Assembly: GCA_025935675.1 (NCBI GenBank)
Contig: JAICUU010000006.1
Location: 1-39,058, forward strand
Source: Burkholderiales bacterium
GTDB lineage: Bacteria > Pseudomonadota > Gammaproteobacteria > Burkholderiales > Casimicrobiaceae
Direction of reading: 5' to 3'
Length of the DNA stretch: 39,058 nt
A program made the position numbers and the translations under genes. Below the pieces are notes generated by a model that worked only from the letters and a program-made list of their open reading frames with translations, did not search any database and was not told the origin of the DNA. Shown here piece by piece: positions 7,350 through 15,345 of the stretch (the first letter of the stretch is position 1; each line of letters opens with the position of its first letter).

Positions 7350-8546
7350 TCATTGCACGCGCAGCGTCGCGCCGGGCGCGGCGTACGCCGCGGGATAGAC
7401 CGTCACCCAGTGCCCGTCCTGCACCTGCTTGACGCGCATCAGGTCATCGCCGTAGTTGTGCGGGCCGTCGAAGCGCAGCTTGCCCTGGATCGTATCGACG
7501 GGGTGCGTGTGCAGCCACGCGCCGATCGCCTTGTCGTCGAGGCTGCCTGCGCCGCGCACGCCGGCCTCGAGGATCTGCCACGCGGTGTACGACGCCGCGG
7601 CCTGCACCTCGACCGCCGTGTCGGGAATGCCCGCCTTCGCGGCGCGCGCGTGGTAGAGCTCGATGAACTCCTTCGCACCGGGTGCGCTGGTGAACGGTGG
7701 GTGCTCCTCGAACACCGTCATCGACAGCGCATTGCGGGCGAGCGCCGACTTCGACATGGGCCCGGGCGCCGGGTACATGTAGAAGTGCTCCTTCGGCGTG
7801 TAGCCGATCTTGCTCATCGCCTCGAGCAGCTGGTTGCCCTCGAGGCCGATCGCGCCGACCCACAGGAAATCGGGGTTGGCGTCCTTGATGCGCGCGGCGA
7901 TCGGCCCGTAATCGAGGTTGCCGAAGTCCCATTCGAGGAACAGCACCTCGTTGAGCCCGCGCTTTTTCGCGACGTCGCGCGCGCCGAGCGACATGAAGTG
8001 CACCGACGGGAACTTGCTGGTGACGACGGCGATCGTCTTCGGCGGCGCGGGCGAGGCCGCCAACGCATCGAACACGGTGTTGGGCACGCTCACCTCGGGC
8101 GTCGGCCCGAGCGACCATGCCGGGAACTGCATGTCGTACTTGGCCTGCGCCGGAATGCCGAACGTGTGGTGGACGAGCACCTTGTTGTAGCGTTGCGCGA
8201 CGCCCATCGCCGACAGGATCGCGCCGGTCGCGTACGGCCCCATCAGGAGGTCGACCTTGTCGACGGTGATGAGCTGCTCGTAGAGCGTGCGGGCAAGGTC
8301 GGGCTTCGACTGGTCGTCGCGGACGATCCACTCGACCGGCCGGCCGAGGAGGCCGCCGCGCCTGTTCAACTGCTCGACGTAGATCTCGCCGACGACCTTG
8401 TGCACGAGGCTCGTCGCCGCGAGCGGACCGGTGAGCGCGAGCGTGCTGCCGATGCGGATCGGCGGCTGTCCCTGTGCGAAGGCACCGGCGGCGACGAAGA
8501 TCACGAGCGCGGCGACGCCGCGCGCGACACGATGGACGAGGCTCAT
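7350..8546 (-). CDS. Periplasmic substrate-binding protein of HAAT transporter
   Basis: The protein has 398 residues from ATG 8546, chosen because GGGAGGAA lies 8 bases upstream. The frame opens 18 codons earlier without such a site. A Sec signal ends near AGAFA|QG. The mature protein begins PIRIGSTLALTGPLAA, the ligand-binding loop of type I periplasmic binding proteins (Peripla_BP_6). The long two-lobe body contains DLLMGPYATGAILSA and FLWVGAIGLEGNQLLEAM. The family binds branched-chain amino acids, amides or aromatic acids. Neighbouring dioxygenase-like and flavin reductase genes favour an aromatic or other non-amino-acid ligand, which is inference. Confidence 0.92.
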   Translation of the reverse strand: MSLVHRVARGVAALVIFVAAGAFAQGQPPIRIGSTLALTGPLAATSLVHKVVGEIYVEQLNRRGGLLGRPVEWIVRDDQSKPDLARTLYEQLITVDKVDLLMGPYATGAILSAMGVAQRYNKVLVHHTFGIPAQAKYDMQFPAWSLGPTPEVSVPNTVFDALAASPAPPKTIAVVTSKFPSVHFMSLGARDVAKKRGLNEVLFLEWDFGNLDYGPIAARIKDANPDFLWVGAIGLEGNQLLEAMSKIGYTPKEHFYMYPAPGPMSKSALARNALSMTVFEEHPPFTSAPGAKEFIELYHARAAKAGIPDTAVEVQAAASYTAWQILEAGVRGAGSLDDKAIGAWLHTHPVDTIQGKLRFDGPHNYGDDLMRVKQVQDGHWVTVYPAAYAAPGATLRVQ

Positions 8547-8600
8547 CCTGCGTTCCTCCCGGCGCGTGGCGCGCATCGCCGCGGTTGCGGCGCGCGACAC

Positions 8601-9551
8601 TCAGGCGCGTTGTTCGCGGTTGACGACGAAGTCGTCCGGCGGCGGCGGCCCCCAGACGTAGAACGAGTCCTCGACCTGGTGGTCGCCGGCCGGCCATTCG
8701 ACGTCGGCCGGCACGAAGTCGATGCCGAACGAGTATTCGGCCCAGCTTCCCCACGGGTCCTGCACGTAATAGAAATAGTTCGAGCCGATCACGTGGCGGC
8801 CGACGCCCCAGCCCTTCGCGTAGCCGGCGCCGCGCATGCGCTCGGCGCCGAGGCCGACGTCGTCGATGCTGCCGACGTCCCAGCTCGAGTGGTGGTAGCC
8901 CGGATGATCTGACTTGGCGAACGCCAGCATGTGGTGGTCGCTCGCGTGCGGGCCGTGCATGAAGGCGATGATGTCGGCCGAGCGATCGGACAGCCGGAGC
9001 CCGAGCACGTCGCGATAGAACGCGACCTGCGCATCGACGTCGGGGGTGAAGAGCAGCACGTGCGACAGGTGGCGCGGATGCACCGCCGCCGCCGCGCTCC
9101 GGCTAGGCGCCGCGCCCTTGCCGGGCGCGACGCTCGCGGCCGACATCGCCGGCGACTTCACCGACGGGGAAACCTTGGGCGCGACGACGATCTCGACCGG
9201 CGTGCCGTCGGCGTCGCGGGTCCAGACGCCGCCTTTGCCGCCGAGCGGGTGCGGCTTGGCGTCGCCGTGCTTGTGCACGCGCGCGGCGAGGGCGTCGAAG
9301 TCCTCGGCGTACGCACCGAACGACAGGTACTGCAGCGCCTTGGGCCGGCCATTCGCATGCACGCGGCCCCAGGGATGCGGATGGCCGTGCGTGCGCAATT
9401 CGAGGTCGGCGCCGTCGCGCCGGACGTCGAGGCCGAAGGTCCTGTAGAACCGCTCCGCCTCGTCGGCGTCCGGCACGCTGATCGCGAAGCGATCGAGCGA
9501 ATGCACGCCGAGTGCGTTCGGGCGTCGCGGTGGTGCTGCGGTGGGCTGCAT
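8601..9551 (-). CDS. Two-domain VOC protein, extradiol dioxygenase-like
   Basis: The protein has 316 residues. Two vicinal-oxygen-chelate modules (about 13-125 and 158-300) are joined by an Ala/Pro/Ser linker. The C-terminal module keeps a 2-His-1-Glu iron site as in type I extradiol dioxygenases: His164 (HLSHVLLFTPD), His220 or His221 (GYHHSSWDVGS) and Glu272 (GSWAEYSFG). The N-terminal module is shorter and lacks an equivalent set. This suggests ring cleavage of a catechol-type substrate, though glyoxalase-like or isomerase activity cannot be excluded. It precedes the binding-protein gene by 54 bases on the same strand and is probably part of the same uptake and degradation unit. Confidence 0.88.
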   Translation of the reverse strand: MQPTAAPPRRPNALGVHSLDRFAISVPDADEAERFYRTFGLDVRRDGADLELRTHGHPHPWGRVHANGRPKALQYLSFGAYAEDFDALAARVHKHGDAKPHPLGGKGGVWTRDADGTPVEIVVAPKVSPSVKSPAMSAASVAPGKGAAPSRSAAAAVHPRHLSHVLLFTPDVDAQVAFYRDVLGLRLSDRSADIIAFMHGPHASDHHMLAFAKSDHPGYHHSSWDVGSIDDVGLGAERMRGAGYAKGWGVGRHVIGSNYFYYVQDPWGSWAEYSFGIDFVPADVEWPAGDHQVEDSFYVWGPPPPDDFVVNREQRA

Positions 9552-9634
9552 CGGTGCTCCGGGCGACCGCGGTCGGGCGCGAGGCTGCACGATAGCAAAA
9601 AAGCCGGCGGTAGAGGAACGCGCGCGGCGCCGCG

Positions 9635-11341
9635 TCAGGCCACCGCGGCGGCCGCCGGGGCGGCGGCGCGCATCGAATCGAGCTGCGCGAGGAACTGATG
9701 GATCTCGGCGACCGCGGCGGCGCCTTCGCCGATCGCGCTGCCGACGCGCTTCACCGATCCCGAGCGCACGTCGCCGACCGCGAACACGCCGGGAATGCTC
9801 GACTCGAGCAGTGCGGGCGTGTAGGTCTTCAGCGTGCAGGTCGTCGCGCGGCCGGTGACGACGAAGCCCTTGGCGTCGTAGGCGACGCCGCAGTCGCCGA
9901 GCCAGCCGGTCTCGGGGTCGGCGCCGATGAACAGGAACACGTGGCGAATGTCGTGCCGCTCGCGCGCGCCGCTCTTCACATCGCGCCACGATACCGCGGC
10001 GAGCCCCTGCGACGGATCGCCCTCGAGCTCGACGAGCTCGGAGTTCGGGTGGATGGTGATGTTCGCGGTCGCCTGCAGGCGTTCGATCAGGTAGCGGGAC
10101 ATCGTCGCCGCAAGGCCATCGCGGCGCACCAGCACGTGCACGCGGGCGGCGTGCTGGGCGAGCAATACCGCGGCCTGCCCGGCGGAGTTGCCGCCGCCGA
10201 CCAGCACGACTTCCTCGCCCGCGCACACCTTCGCCTCGACGGCGGATGCCCAGTACGACACGCCGCGGCCCTCGAAGTCGGCGAGGCGGGCGACGTCGGG
10301 CTTGCGATAGCGCGCGCCGCTGGCGATGACGACGGTGCGCGCCTTGATGCCGCGGCCGTCGGTGAGTGTGACGTGCATCGCGCCGTCGCGGCCGTCGCGG
10401 CGGCACTCCAGCCTGGCCGCCTGCGCGGGAATGACGATCTCGGCGCCGAACTTCTGCGCCTGCACGTAGGCGCGGCCGGCCAGCGCCTGGCCCGAGATGC
10501 CGGTCGGGAAGCCGAGGTAGTTCTCGATGCGCGAGCTCGCACCGGCCTGGCCGCCGAACGCGCGGCAATCGAGCACGACGACGCGCAGGCCTTCGGACGC
10601 CGCGTAGACGGCGGTGGCGAGGCCCGCGGGACCCGCGCCGACGATGGCGACGTCGAACACCTGCGCGTACTCGGTCATCGTCAGCATGCCGAGGCAGCGC
10701 GCCAGCGTCATCTCGTCGGGATCGTGCAGCACCGAGCCGTCGGGGCACAGCACCAGCACCTCGCCGCGTGCCGCGCCGAACTGCTCGAGGAGCACGACGG
10801 CATCGGCGTTGGCGGCCGTGTCGAGCACCTGGTGCGGATGGCCGTTGCGCTGCAGGAAATTGCGCAGCCGGCCGAGGTGCGGCGATTGCGCGGCGCCGAC
10901 CAGCACCGGCCCGCCGACACCGGCCTCGATCAGCGCGACCCGGCGCAGGATGAGCGCGCGCGTGATGCGCTCGCCGAGATCCGCCTCCGCGATGATCAGC
11001 GCGCGCAGGCGGCCGGGCGCAATGTCGAGCACCTCGGTGTCCTCGGCCGCGTCGGCGTCGACGAGTGCTGCGCGCCCGGACAGCGATGCGATCTCGGCGA
11101 GGAACTCGCCCGGACCCTCGCTCACGAGCGCGACGCCGACGCCGAGCGCGTCGCGGCGGCGCACGTCGATGCGGCCGGACAGCACGACCAGCATGCCGTG
11201 GCCGGCCTCGCCGACGCGCAGGATCGATTCGCCGCGCGCGAAGCGGCGCTTCTCGCCGAAGCGCGCGATGCGCGCGATCTCGGCCGTCGTCAACACCGGG
11301 TACATCTGCCCACTGCGGGTCTTGCGGGTGTCTTCAGCCAT
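9635..11341 (-). CDS. cNMP-binding domain fused to thioredoxin-reductase-like flavoprotein
   Basis: The protein has 568 residues. Residues 15-135 form a cyclic-nucleotide-binding-type beta roll (SILRVGEAGHGMLVVLSGRIDV, then GEFLAEIASLSGRAALV). Residues 143-220 resemble a glutaredoxin-like domain whose CxxC position reads AQSPH. From 228 a thioredoxin-reductase fold follows, with FAD motif GAGPAG at 235-240, NADPH motif GGGNSAGQ at 382-389 and the C-terminal FAD motif GVFAVGDVRSGSVKRVGSA. The redox CATC is absent: ASAVEAKVC occupies that place (365-373). It cannot be a classical thioredoxin reductase and is probably an NAD(P)H oxidoreductase such as a ferredoxin/flavodoxin reductase type. It lies 24 bases after the NAT gene. 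Confidence 0.9.
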   Translation of the reverse strand: MAEDTRKTRSGQMYPVLTTAEIARIARFGEKRRFARGESILRVGEAGHGMLVVLSGRIDVRRRDALGVGVALVSEGPGEFLAEIASLSGRAALVDADAAEDTEVLDIAPGRLRALIIAEADLGERITRALILRRVALIEAGVGGPVLVGAAQSPHLGRLRNFLQRNGHPHQVLDTAANADAVVLLEQFGAARGEVLVLCPDGSVLHDPDEMTLARCLGMLTMTEYAQVFDVAIVGAGPAGLATAVYAASEGLRVVVLDCRAFGGQAGASSRIENYLGFPTGISGQALAGRAYVQAQKFGAEIVIPAQAARLECRRDGRDGAMHVTLTDGRGIKARTVVIASGARYRKPDVARLADFEGRGVSYWASAVEAKVCAGEEVVLVGGGNSAGQAAVLLAQHAARVHVLVRRDGLAATMSRYLIERLQATANITIHPNSELVELEGDPSQGLAAVSWRDVKSGARERHDIRHVFLFIGADPETGWLGDCGVAYDAKGFVVTGRATTCTLKTYTPALLESSIPGVFAVGDVRSGSVKRVGSAIGEGAAAVAEIHQFLAQLDSMRAAAPAAAAVA

Positions 11342-11365
11342 CGTGCCGCCCGTCGTCGAAAGAGG

Positions 11366-12169
11366 TCATGTCCATCCGGGCACGCTCGGCACCGCGAGCC
11401 GCTCGATGTCCGGAAGATCGAAGCCGAAATGCGCGGCGACCAGCGCGCGCAGCTCGTGGCGATCGCGCAGCTCGCGGCGCTCGATCGTGCCGTCGCGGCG
11501 AATCGTCACGTCGCGGTTCATCAGCGCGACGCGGCCATCGTCCGTCACCGCGCGCATCATCAGGCGGTTGACGAACGATGACGCGGGATGCGTCGACGTG
11601 TAGTGGTTGGCGACGATGAAGTCGACAGTCGGCACCGTGTCGAGCGCCGTGACCCAGCAGTCGATCGGCTTGCCGTCGCTCAGCGTGCAAAGCTTCCAGC
11701 CATCGCCGTCGCGCGCCATCCAGTGCACGTCGTGCCCCGATGCGACGCGCCGGCCCTCGACGAGCGGTACCGGCACGCGCGCGGCGAGCGCGCCGAAGCC
11801 CGGATCCGCGACGTGGCGCGCGCCGTCGAGCGACACGACGACGAACATGTGCGTGCGCGGCGACGCGTCGCGCGGCGACGTCAGCACGACGCGCGCGATG
11901 TGGCGCTCGATCGTGAAGCCGAGCGCCTCCAGCACCGCGGCGAACAGCGTCGCCTGCTCGAAGCAGTAGCCGCCGCGCCGCGCGTGCACGAGCTTGGCCT
12001 CGAGCGCCGGCAGGTCGAGCGCGATCCCGCGGCCGAGCAGCACGTCGAGGTTCTCGAAGGGAATGGCGCGCGTGTGCGCGGCCAGCACGGCCTCGAGCGT
12101 GGCGAGATCGGCGCGCGCGGGACCGTGCCAGCCGATGCGGTCGCGGTAGGCGGCGAGGTCGACGCTCAT
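11366..12169 (-). CDS. nat: Arylamine N-acetyltransferase
   Basis: The protein has 267 residues. The full catalytic triad is present at the canonical spacing: Cys69 in RGGYCFEQ, His107 in RTHMFVVV and Asp122 in VADPGFG. The N-terminal AIPFENLDVLLGR is a NAT hallmark. The enzyme transfers acetyl from acetyl-CoA to arylamines or arylhydrazines in the cytoplasm. The start at 12169 gives the usual family N-terminus, since the upstream extension of the frame is unlike NAT. It is the first gene of the minus-strand run, facing the divergent exported repeat protein across a 137-base gap that holds a perfect inverted repeat. Confidence 0.95.
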   Translation of the reverse strand: MSVDLAAYRDRIGWHGPARADLATLEAVLAAHTRAIPFENLDVLLGRGIALDLPALEAKLVHARRGGYCFEQATLFAAVLEALGFTIERHIARVVLTSPRDASPRTHMFVVVSLDGARHVADPGFGALAARVPVPLVEGRRVASGHDVHWMARDGDGWKLCTLSDGKPIDCWVTALDTVPTVDFIVANHYTSTHPASSFVNRLMMRAVTDDGRVALMNRDVTIRRDGTIERRELRDRHELRALVAAHFGFDLPDIERLAVPSVPGWT

Positions 12170-12205
12170 CGGGGCGACGGCCCGGCATCGCCCGGGAGCG
12201 CAAAT

Positions 12206-12220
12206 GTTTCGGCGCGAAAC
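12206..12220. promoter_or_regulatory. Perfect inverted repeat in divergent intergenic region
   Basis: GTTTCG-GCG-CGAAAC is a perfect 6-3-6 inverted repeat between the divergent nat gene (start 12169) and the exported repeat protein (start 12307). The setting suits an operator, but no regulator is adjacent. Confidence 0.35.
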
Positions 12221-12306
12221 GTTGCGATACATCCCCGCGTCGGCGCCGCACGCCGCGCAGCCGTTCTCGCGGGGCCGGCACGCCGCCGGCTCACCGGGAG
12301 ACTCGC

Positions 12307-12882
12307 ATGATACGAACGACGACACTCTGGGCGTGGGTGTGCGCCGCGGCGCTGGCCACGCCGGCGCTGGCGCAGACCGCCACCACGGAGGCGGCGCGCG
12401 ACGCCGCGCAGCAGCAGCGAATCGAGGGCGGCCTCCAGTCGGGGGCGTTGTCGACGCGCGAGGCCGGGCGCCTCGAGCGCGAGCAGGCGGGCGTTGCGCA
12501 CCTGCAGGCGCACGCCAATGCCGACGGCACGCTCACGTCGGCCGAGAGCGCGAGGATCAAGGCCGCGCAGGATCGCGCCAGCCGCTCGATCGCCACGCAG
12601 AAGCACGACGCGCAAACCGGCAATCCCGCCTCGGCGTCGTCGCGGCGGATGCAGGCGGACGTCGCGCGCAACCGCAATCAGCAGGCGCGCATCGCGCAGG
12701 GAACGAAGAGCGGATCGCTCGACAGCACCGAGATGGCGACACTCGAGCGCGCCCAGTCGCGCACCGACCGCGCCGAGGCGCGTGCCGCGAGCGACGGTCA
12801 CGTGGGCGCGGTCGGCCAGGCGCGGATCCAGGGCCGCGACGACGTGCAGAGCGCGCGCATCCACAAGCACAAGCACGACTAG
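12307..12882 (+). CDS. Exported protein with two internal repeats, unknown function
   Basis: The protein has 191 residues. A clean Sec signal peptide ends at TPALA|QT (residue 22). The mature protein is Gln/Arg/Ala-rich, highly charged and predicted helical. It consists of two diverged copies of a unit of about 66 residues (36-101 and 125-191). The shared skeleton is Q-x-RI, SG-x-L, LER-x-Q, A-x-x-DG, ARI and a terminal KHD. The first copy contains NADGTLTSAE, reminiscent of a calcium-loop but too incomplete to call an EF-hand. The final HKHKHD tail could bind metal (inference). A periplasmic location is expected. Confidence 0.8.
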   Translation: MIRTTTLWAWVCAAALATPALAQTATTEAARDAAQQQRIEGGLQSGALSTREAGRLEREQAGVAHLQAHANADGTLTSAESARIKAAQDRASRSIATQKHDAQTGNPASASSRRMQADVARNRNQQARIAQGTKSGSLDSTEMATLERAQSRTDRAEARAASDGHVGAVGQARIQGRDDVQSARIHKHKHD

Positions 12883-12893
12883 ATGCGCTGGGA

Positions 12894-12941
12894 CGTTGCG
12901 CGCGGAGGCGCCGCCGGTGGCCGCATCGGCCGTGCGCAACG
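12894..12941. terminator. Hairpin between convergent genes
   Basis: CGTTGCGC and GCGCAACG form an 8-bp perfect stem. A nested GGCCG/CGGCC hairpin lies inside. It sits in the 74-base gap between the convergent repeat-protein and aldehyde dehydrogenase genes. No U-tract is present. Confidence 0.35.
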
Positions 12942-12956
12942 CCCTCGCGCGTCGTT

Positions 12957-14393
12957 TCAAGGCAGCGTGTAGGCGGTCTTGACCGTCGTGTAGAACTCGA
13001 CGGCGTACCGACCCTGCTCGCGCGCGCCGTAGCTCGAGCCCTTGCGGCCACCGAACGGCACGTGATAGTCGACGCCCGCGGTCGGCAGGTTGACCATCAC
13101 GAGGCCGGCCTCGGCGTTGCGCTTGAAATGCGACGCGAGCTTGAGGCTCGTCGTGCAGATGCCCGAGGCGAGCCCGAACGGCGTGTCGTTGGCCGCGGCG
13201 AGCGCGGCCTCGTAGTCGCGCACGCGCAGCACCGCGGCGACGGGGCCGAAGATCTCCTCGCGCGCGATGCGCATCGCCGGCTCGACGTCGGTGAAGAGCG
13301 CCGGCGCGAGGTAATGCCCGGGCGTGCCGCGCACGAGTCGCTCGCCGCCGAATGCGAGCGTCGCGCCCTCGTCGCGACCGATCCTGATATAGGACTCGTC
13401 CTGCGCGAGCTGGCTTTCGTCGACGACGGGGCCGATCTGCGTGGCGGCGTCGAGCGCGTCGCCGATGTTGAGCTTCTTCATCCGCTCGATCACGGCGGCC
13501 ACGAAGCGATCGTGGATCCCTTCGGTGACGATGAGCCGCGACGACGCCGTGCAGCGCTGGCCGGTCGAGTAGAACGCGCCGTTGACCGCGCACTCGACGG
13601 CCACGCCGAGGTCCGCGTCGTCGACGACGACCAGCGGGTTCTTGCCGCCCATCTCGAGCTGGAATTTCTTCATCTTCGCGACACAGGCAGCGGCGACCAT
13701 CTGCCCGGTCGGCACCGAGCCCGTGAAGCTCACGGCGTCGACGCCGGGATGGTCGAGGATCGCCTGGCCGACCACCGAGCCGCGGCCCATCACGAGGTTG
13801 AAAACGCCGGCCGGAAAGCCGGCGCGCGCGATGATGTCGGCGAGCGCGTGCGCCATTGCCGGCACCGCGTCGGCGGGCTTGAATACGACGGTGTTGCCAT
13901 ACGCGAGCGCGGGCGCGACCTTCCACGCGGGAATCGCAATCGGGAAATTCCACGGCGCGATGATGCCGACCACGCCGACCGGCTCGCGAGTGACCTCGAC
14001 GTCGAGGCCGGGTCGCACCGAGGCGATCTTCTCGCCCGCGATGCGCAGGCACTCGCCGGCGAAGAACAGGAAGATCTGGCCGGCGCGCGCGGTTTCGCCG
14101 ATGCCTTCGGCGAGCGTCTTGCCTTCCTCGCGCGCGAGCAGGCGCCCGAGCTCGTCCTTGCGCGCGAGGACCTCGTCGCCGACCTTCTTCAACGCATCGT
14201 GGCGCTGCTGGATGCCGCTGCGCGACCACGTCGGCAGCGCGGCGCGCGCCGCGGCGATGGCGCGCGCGGCGTCGTCCGCGCTCGCGCGCGTGAACGCGCC
14301 AACGATGTCGCCGGTGTTCGACGGATTGACGCTCTCGGTGGCGTCGGCGCCGCCGACCCAGTCGCCGGCGATGTAGTTGGGATGCGGTTTCAT
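12957..14393 (-). CDS. NAD(P)+-dependent aldehyde dehydrogenase
   Basis: The protein has 478 residues, normal for the family. Catalytic residues are all present: Asn149 (APWNFP), Lys172 (FKPAD), general base Glu247 (LEMGGKNP) and nucleophile Cys281 (STGQRCTAS). FTGS near 223 marks the cofactor fold, and VPFGGRKGSSYG is the C-terminal motif. The start at 14393 is preceded by AAGGA. The sequence is close in style to alpha-ketoglutaric semialdehyde dehydrogenases of sugar-acid catabolism, but substrate assignment from sequence alone is unsafe. It is separated from the nat operon by a plus-strand gene, so it is its own unit. Confidence 0.93.
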   Translation of the reverse strand: MKPHPNYIAGDWVGGADATESVNPSNTGDIVGAFTRASADDAARAIAAARAALPTWSRSGIQQRHDALKKVGDEVLARKDELGRLLAREEGKTLAEGIGETARAGQIFLFFAGECLRIAGEKIASVRPGLDVEVTREPVGVVGIIAPWNFPIAIPAWKVAPALAYGNTVVFKPADAVPAMAHALADIIARAGFPAGVFNLVMGRGSVVGQAILDHPGVDAVSFTGSVPTGQMVAAACVAKMKKFQLEMGGKNPLVVVDDADLGVAVECAVNGAFYSTGQRCTASSRLIVTEGIHDRFVAAVIERMKKLNIGDALDAATQIGPVVDESQLAQDESYIRIGRDEGATLAFGGERLVRGTPGHYLAPALFTDVEPAMRIAREEIFGPVAAVLRVRDYEAALAAANDTPFGLASGICTTSLKLASHFKRNAEAGLVMVNLPTAGVDYHVPFGGRKGSSYGAREQGRYAVEFYTTVKTAYTLP

Positions 14394-14487
14394 GACGAAG
14401 GGGTCCTTGTGTCGATCGGGGCGTAGCGGGTAACCGTTGAGCATACCGGGCGCGCATCGCGTGCCGACGCGTGCGCTTTGCGAAGCG

Positions 14488-14733
14488 TCAGCCGCGGTAG
14501 TTCTCGACGGTGCCGGCGGGACGCAGCGCTGCCGCGTCGGGGTCGTGGCCCGTCTCGCGCGCGGCGCGGCGCTGGCGCAGCAGGTCCCAGTAGCGATCGA
14601 GCTCGACGCCGACCGCGGCGAGGCGTGCCGAATCGGCTTCGTCGAGCGCGCCCTTGGCAAAAAGCCGATGCTCCTCGGCCACCAGCGTCTCGATATGCGC
14701 CATTACCTGGGTTTCGCGTTCGGGCTGTTTCAT
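14488..14733 (-). CDS. DUF2630 family small protein
   Basis: The protein has 81 residues from ATG 14733; an ATG at 14766 would add 11. The family pattern is clear: an N-terminal AHIETLVAEEHRLF helix, then LDRYWDLLRQRRAARETG and the closing ALRPAGTVENY. Function is unknown. These are small soluble helical-hairpin proteins, common in actinobacteria and seen in some proteobacteria. It is divergent from marR, with 99 bases between the starts that include the marR promoter. Confidence 0.85.
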   Translation of the reverse strand: MKQPERETQVMAHIETLVAEEHRLFAKGALDEADSARLAAVGVELDRYWDLLRQRRAARETGHDPDAAALRPAGTVENYRG

Positions 14734-14796
14734 CGGGGTCTTTCGAGGGAGGAGGACGCCTGTCATCTTGCGCCGAGGCGGGGCGATACAACAGCC

Positions 14797-14824
14797 TTGA
14801 CAATGATTGCCTAGGCCATATACT
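14797..14824 (+). promoter_or_regulatory. Sigma-70 promoter of marR
   Basis: TTGACA (14797-14802, perfect consensus) and TATACT (14819-14824, 5 of 6) are separated by 16 bases. Expected initiation near 14831 is only about two bases before the marR ATG at 14833. The transcript should therefore be leaderless or nearly so. The GCCTAGGC palindrome fills the spacer. Confidence 0.7.
14806..14819. promoter_or_regulatory. Probable MarR operator inside the marR promoter
   Basis: ATtGCCTAGGCcAT is an imperfect 14-bp palindrome with a perfect GCCTAGGC core (14809-14816). It lies between -35 and -10, where binding would block RNA polymerase. The same core recurs before nodT, supporting autoregulation. 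Confidence 0.6.
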
Positions 14825-14832
14825 GTCGCTTC

Positions 14833-15282
14833 ATGGGTGCCTTCCTCACCGACGCCGATTTCGCGATCGACAGCCCGCGCAACATCCCGCGGCTTTTGAC
14901 GCGCGTGCGGTTCGCCGTCCTGGAAGCGCTCGACCGTGAGCTCGCACCCTTCGACATCTCGGCGGCGCAGCTGATCGTCCTCGCGCTGGTCGCCAATGGC
15001 GAGGCGACGTCGGCCTCGAGCCTCTGCAAGGGCATTTCGTACGATCCCGGGGCCATGACGCGGATGCTCGACCGGCTGGAGCAGAAGGGCCTGATCCGGC
15101 GACGCCCCGATCCGGACGACCGCCGCACGATCAAGCTCGAGCTGACCGACGAGGGGCGCGAGCTGTACCCCAAGCTCGCCGCCACGAAATTCAAGATCCA
15201 GCGGCAGTTCCTGAACGGATTCAGCGAGGCGGAGGTCGATACACTTTCGCGGCTCCTCAATCGAATGTACGACAACCGCTAG
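14833..15282 (+). CDS. MarR-family transcriptional regulator
   Basis: The protein has 149 residues, typical MarR length. Winged-helix features are present: ISAAQLIVLALVANG (helix 2-3), the SLCKGISYDPGAMTRMLDRLEQKGLI recognition helix region, and the wing RRRPDPDDRRTIKLELTDEGREL with the conserved DDRR. It is expected to bind a palindrome as a dimer and release it on binding a phenolic or drug-like ligand. It is followed after 63 bases by the efflux genes it probably represses. The two GCCTAGGC palindromes are its likely sites. A half site, CTAGGCAT, overlaps its own stop codon (15279-15286). Confidence 0.93.
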   Translation: MGAFLTDADFAIDSPRNIPRLLTRVRFAVLEALDRELAPFDISAAQLIVLALVANGEATSASSLCKGISYDPGAMTRMLDRLEQKGLIRRRPDPDDRRTIKLELTDEGRELYPKLAATKFKIQRQFLNGFSEAEVDTLSRLLNRMYDNR

Positions 15283-15311
15283 GCATATTCCGGGGCATTT
15301 TTTGGGCCAGA

Positions 15312-15329
15312 TTGTTGCCTAGGCATCAA
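15312..15329. promoter_or_regulatory. Probable MarR operator upstream of the efflux operon
   Basis: TTGtTGCCTAGGCAtCAA is an 18-bp palindrome with one mismatched pair, centred 25 bases before the nodT start. It shares the TTGCCTAGGC string with the site in the marR promoter. It lies in an AT-richer stretch suited to promoter activity, though no clear -35/-10 pair could be assigned. Confidence 0.6.
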
Positions 15330-15345
15330 CAGCTACAGCAATTAT

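Noticed and set aside
9698-11581. Long plus-strand frame opposite the flavoprotein gene
   Set aside because: Antisense shadow of a gene with clear FAD and NADPH motifs; composition typical of GC-driven open frames.
12530-12560. EF-hand-like NADGTLTSAE segment in the exported repeat protein
   Set aside because: The acidic positions of the 12-residue calcium loop are not all present, and the second repeat does not preserve them.
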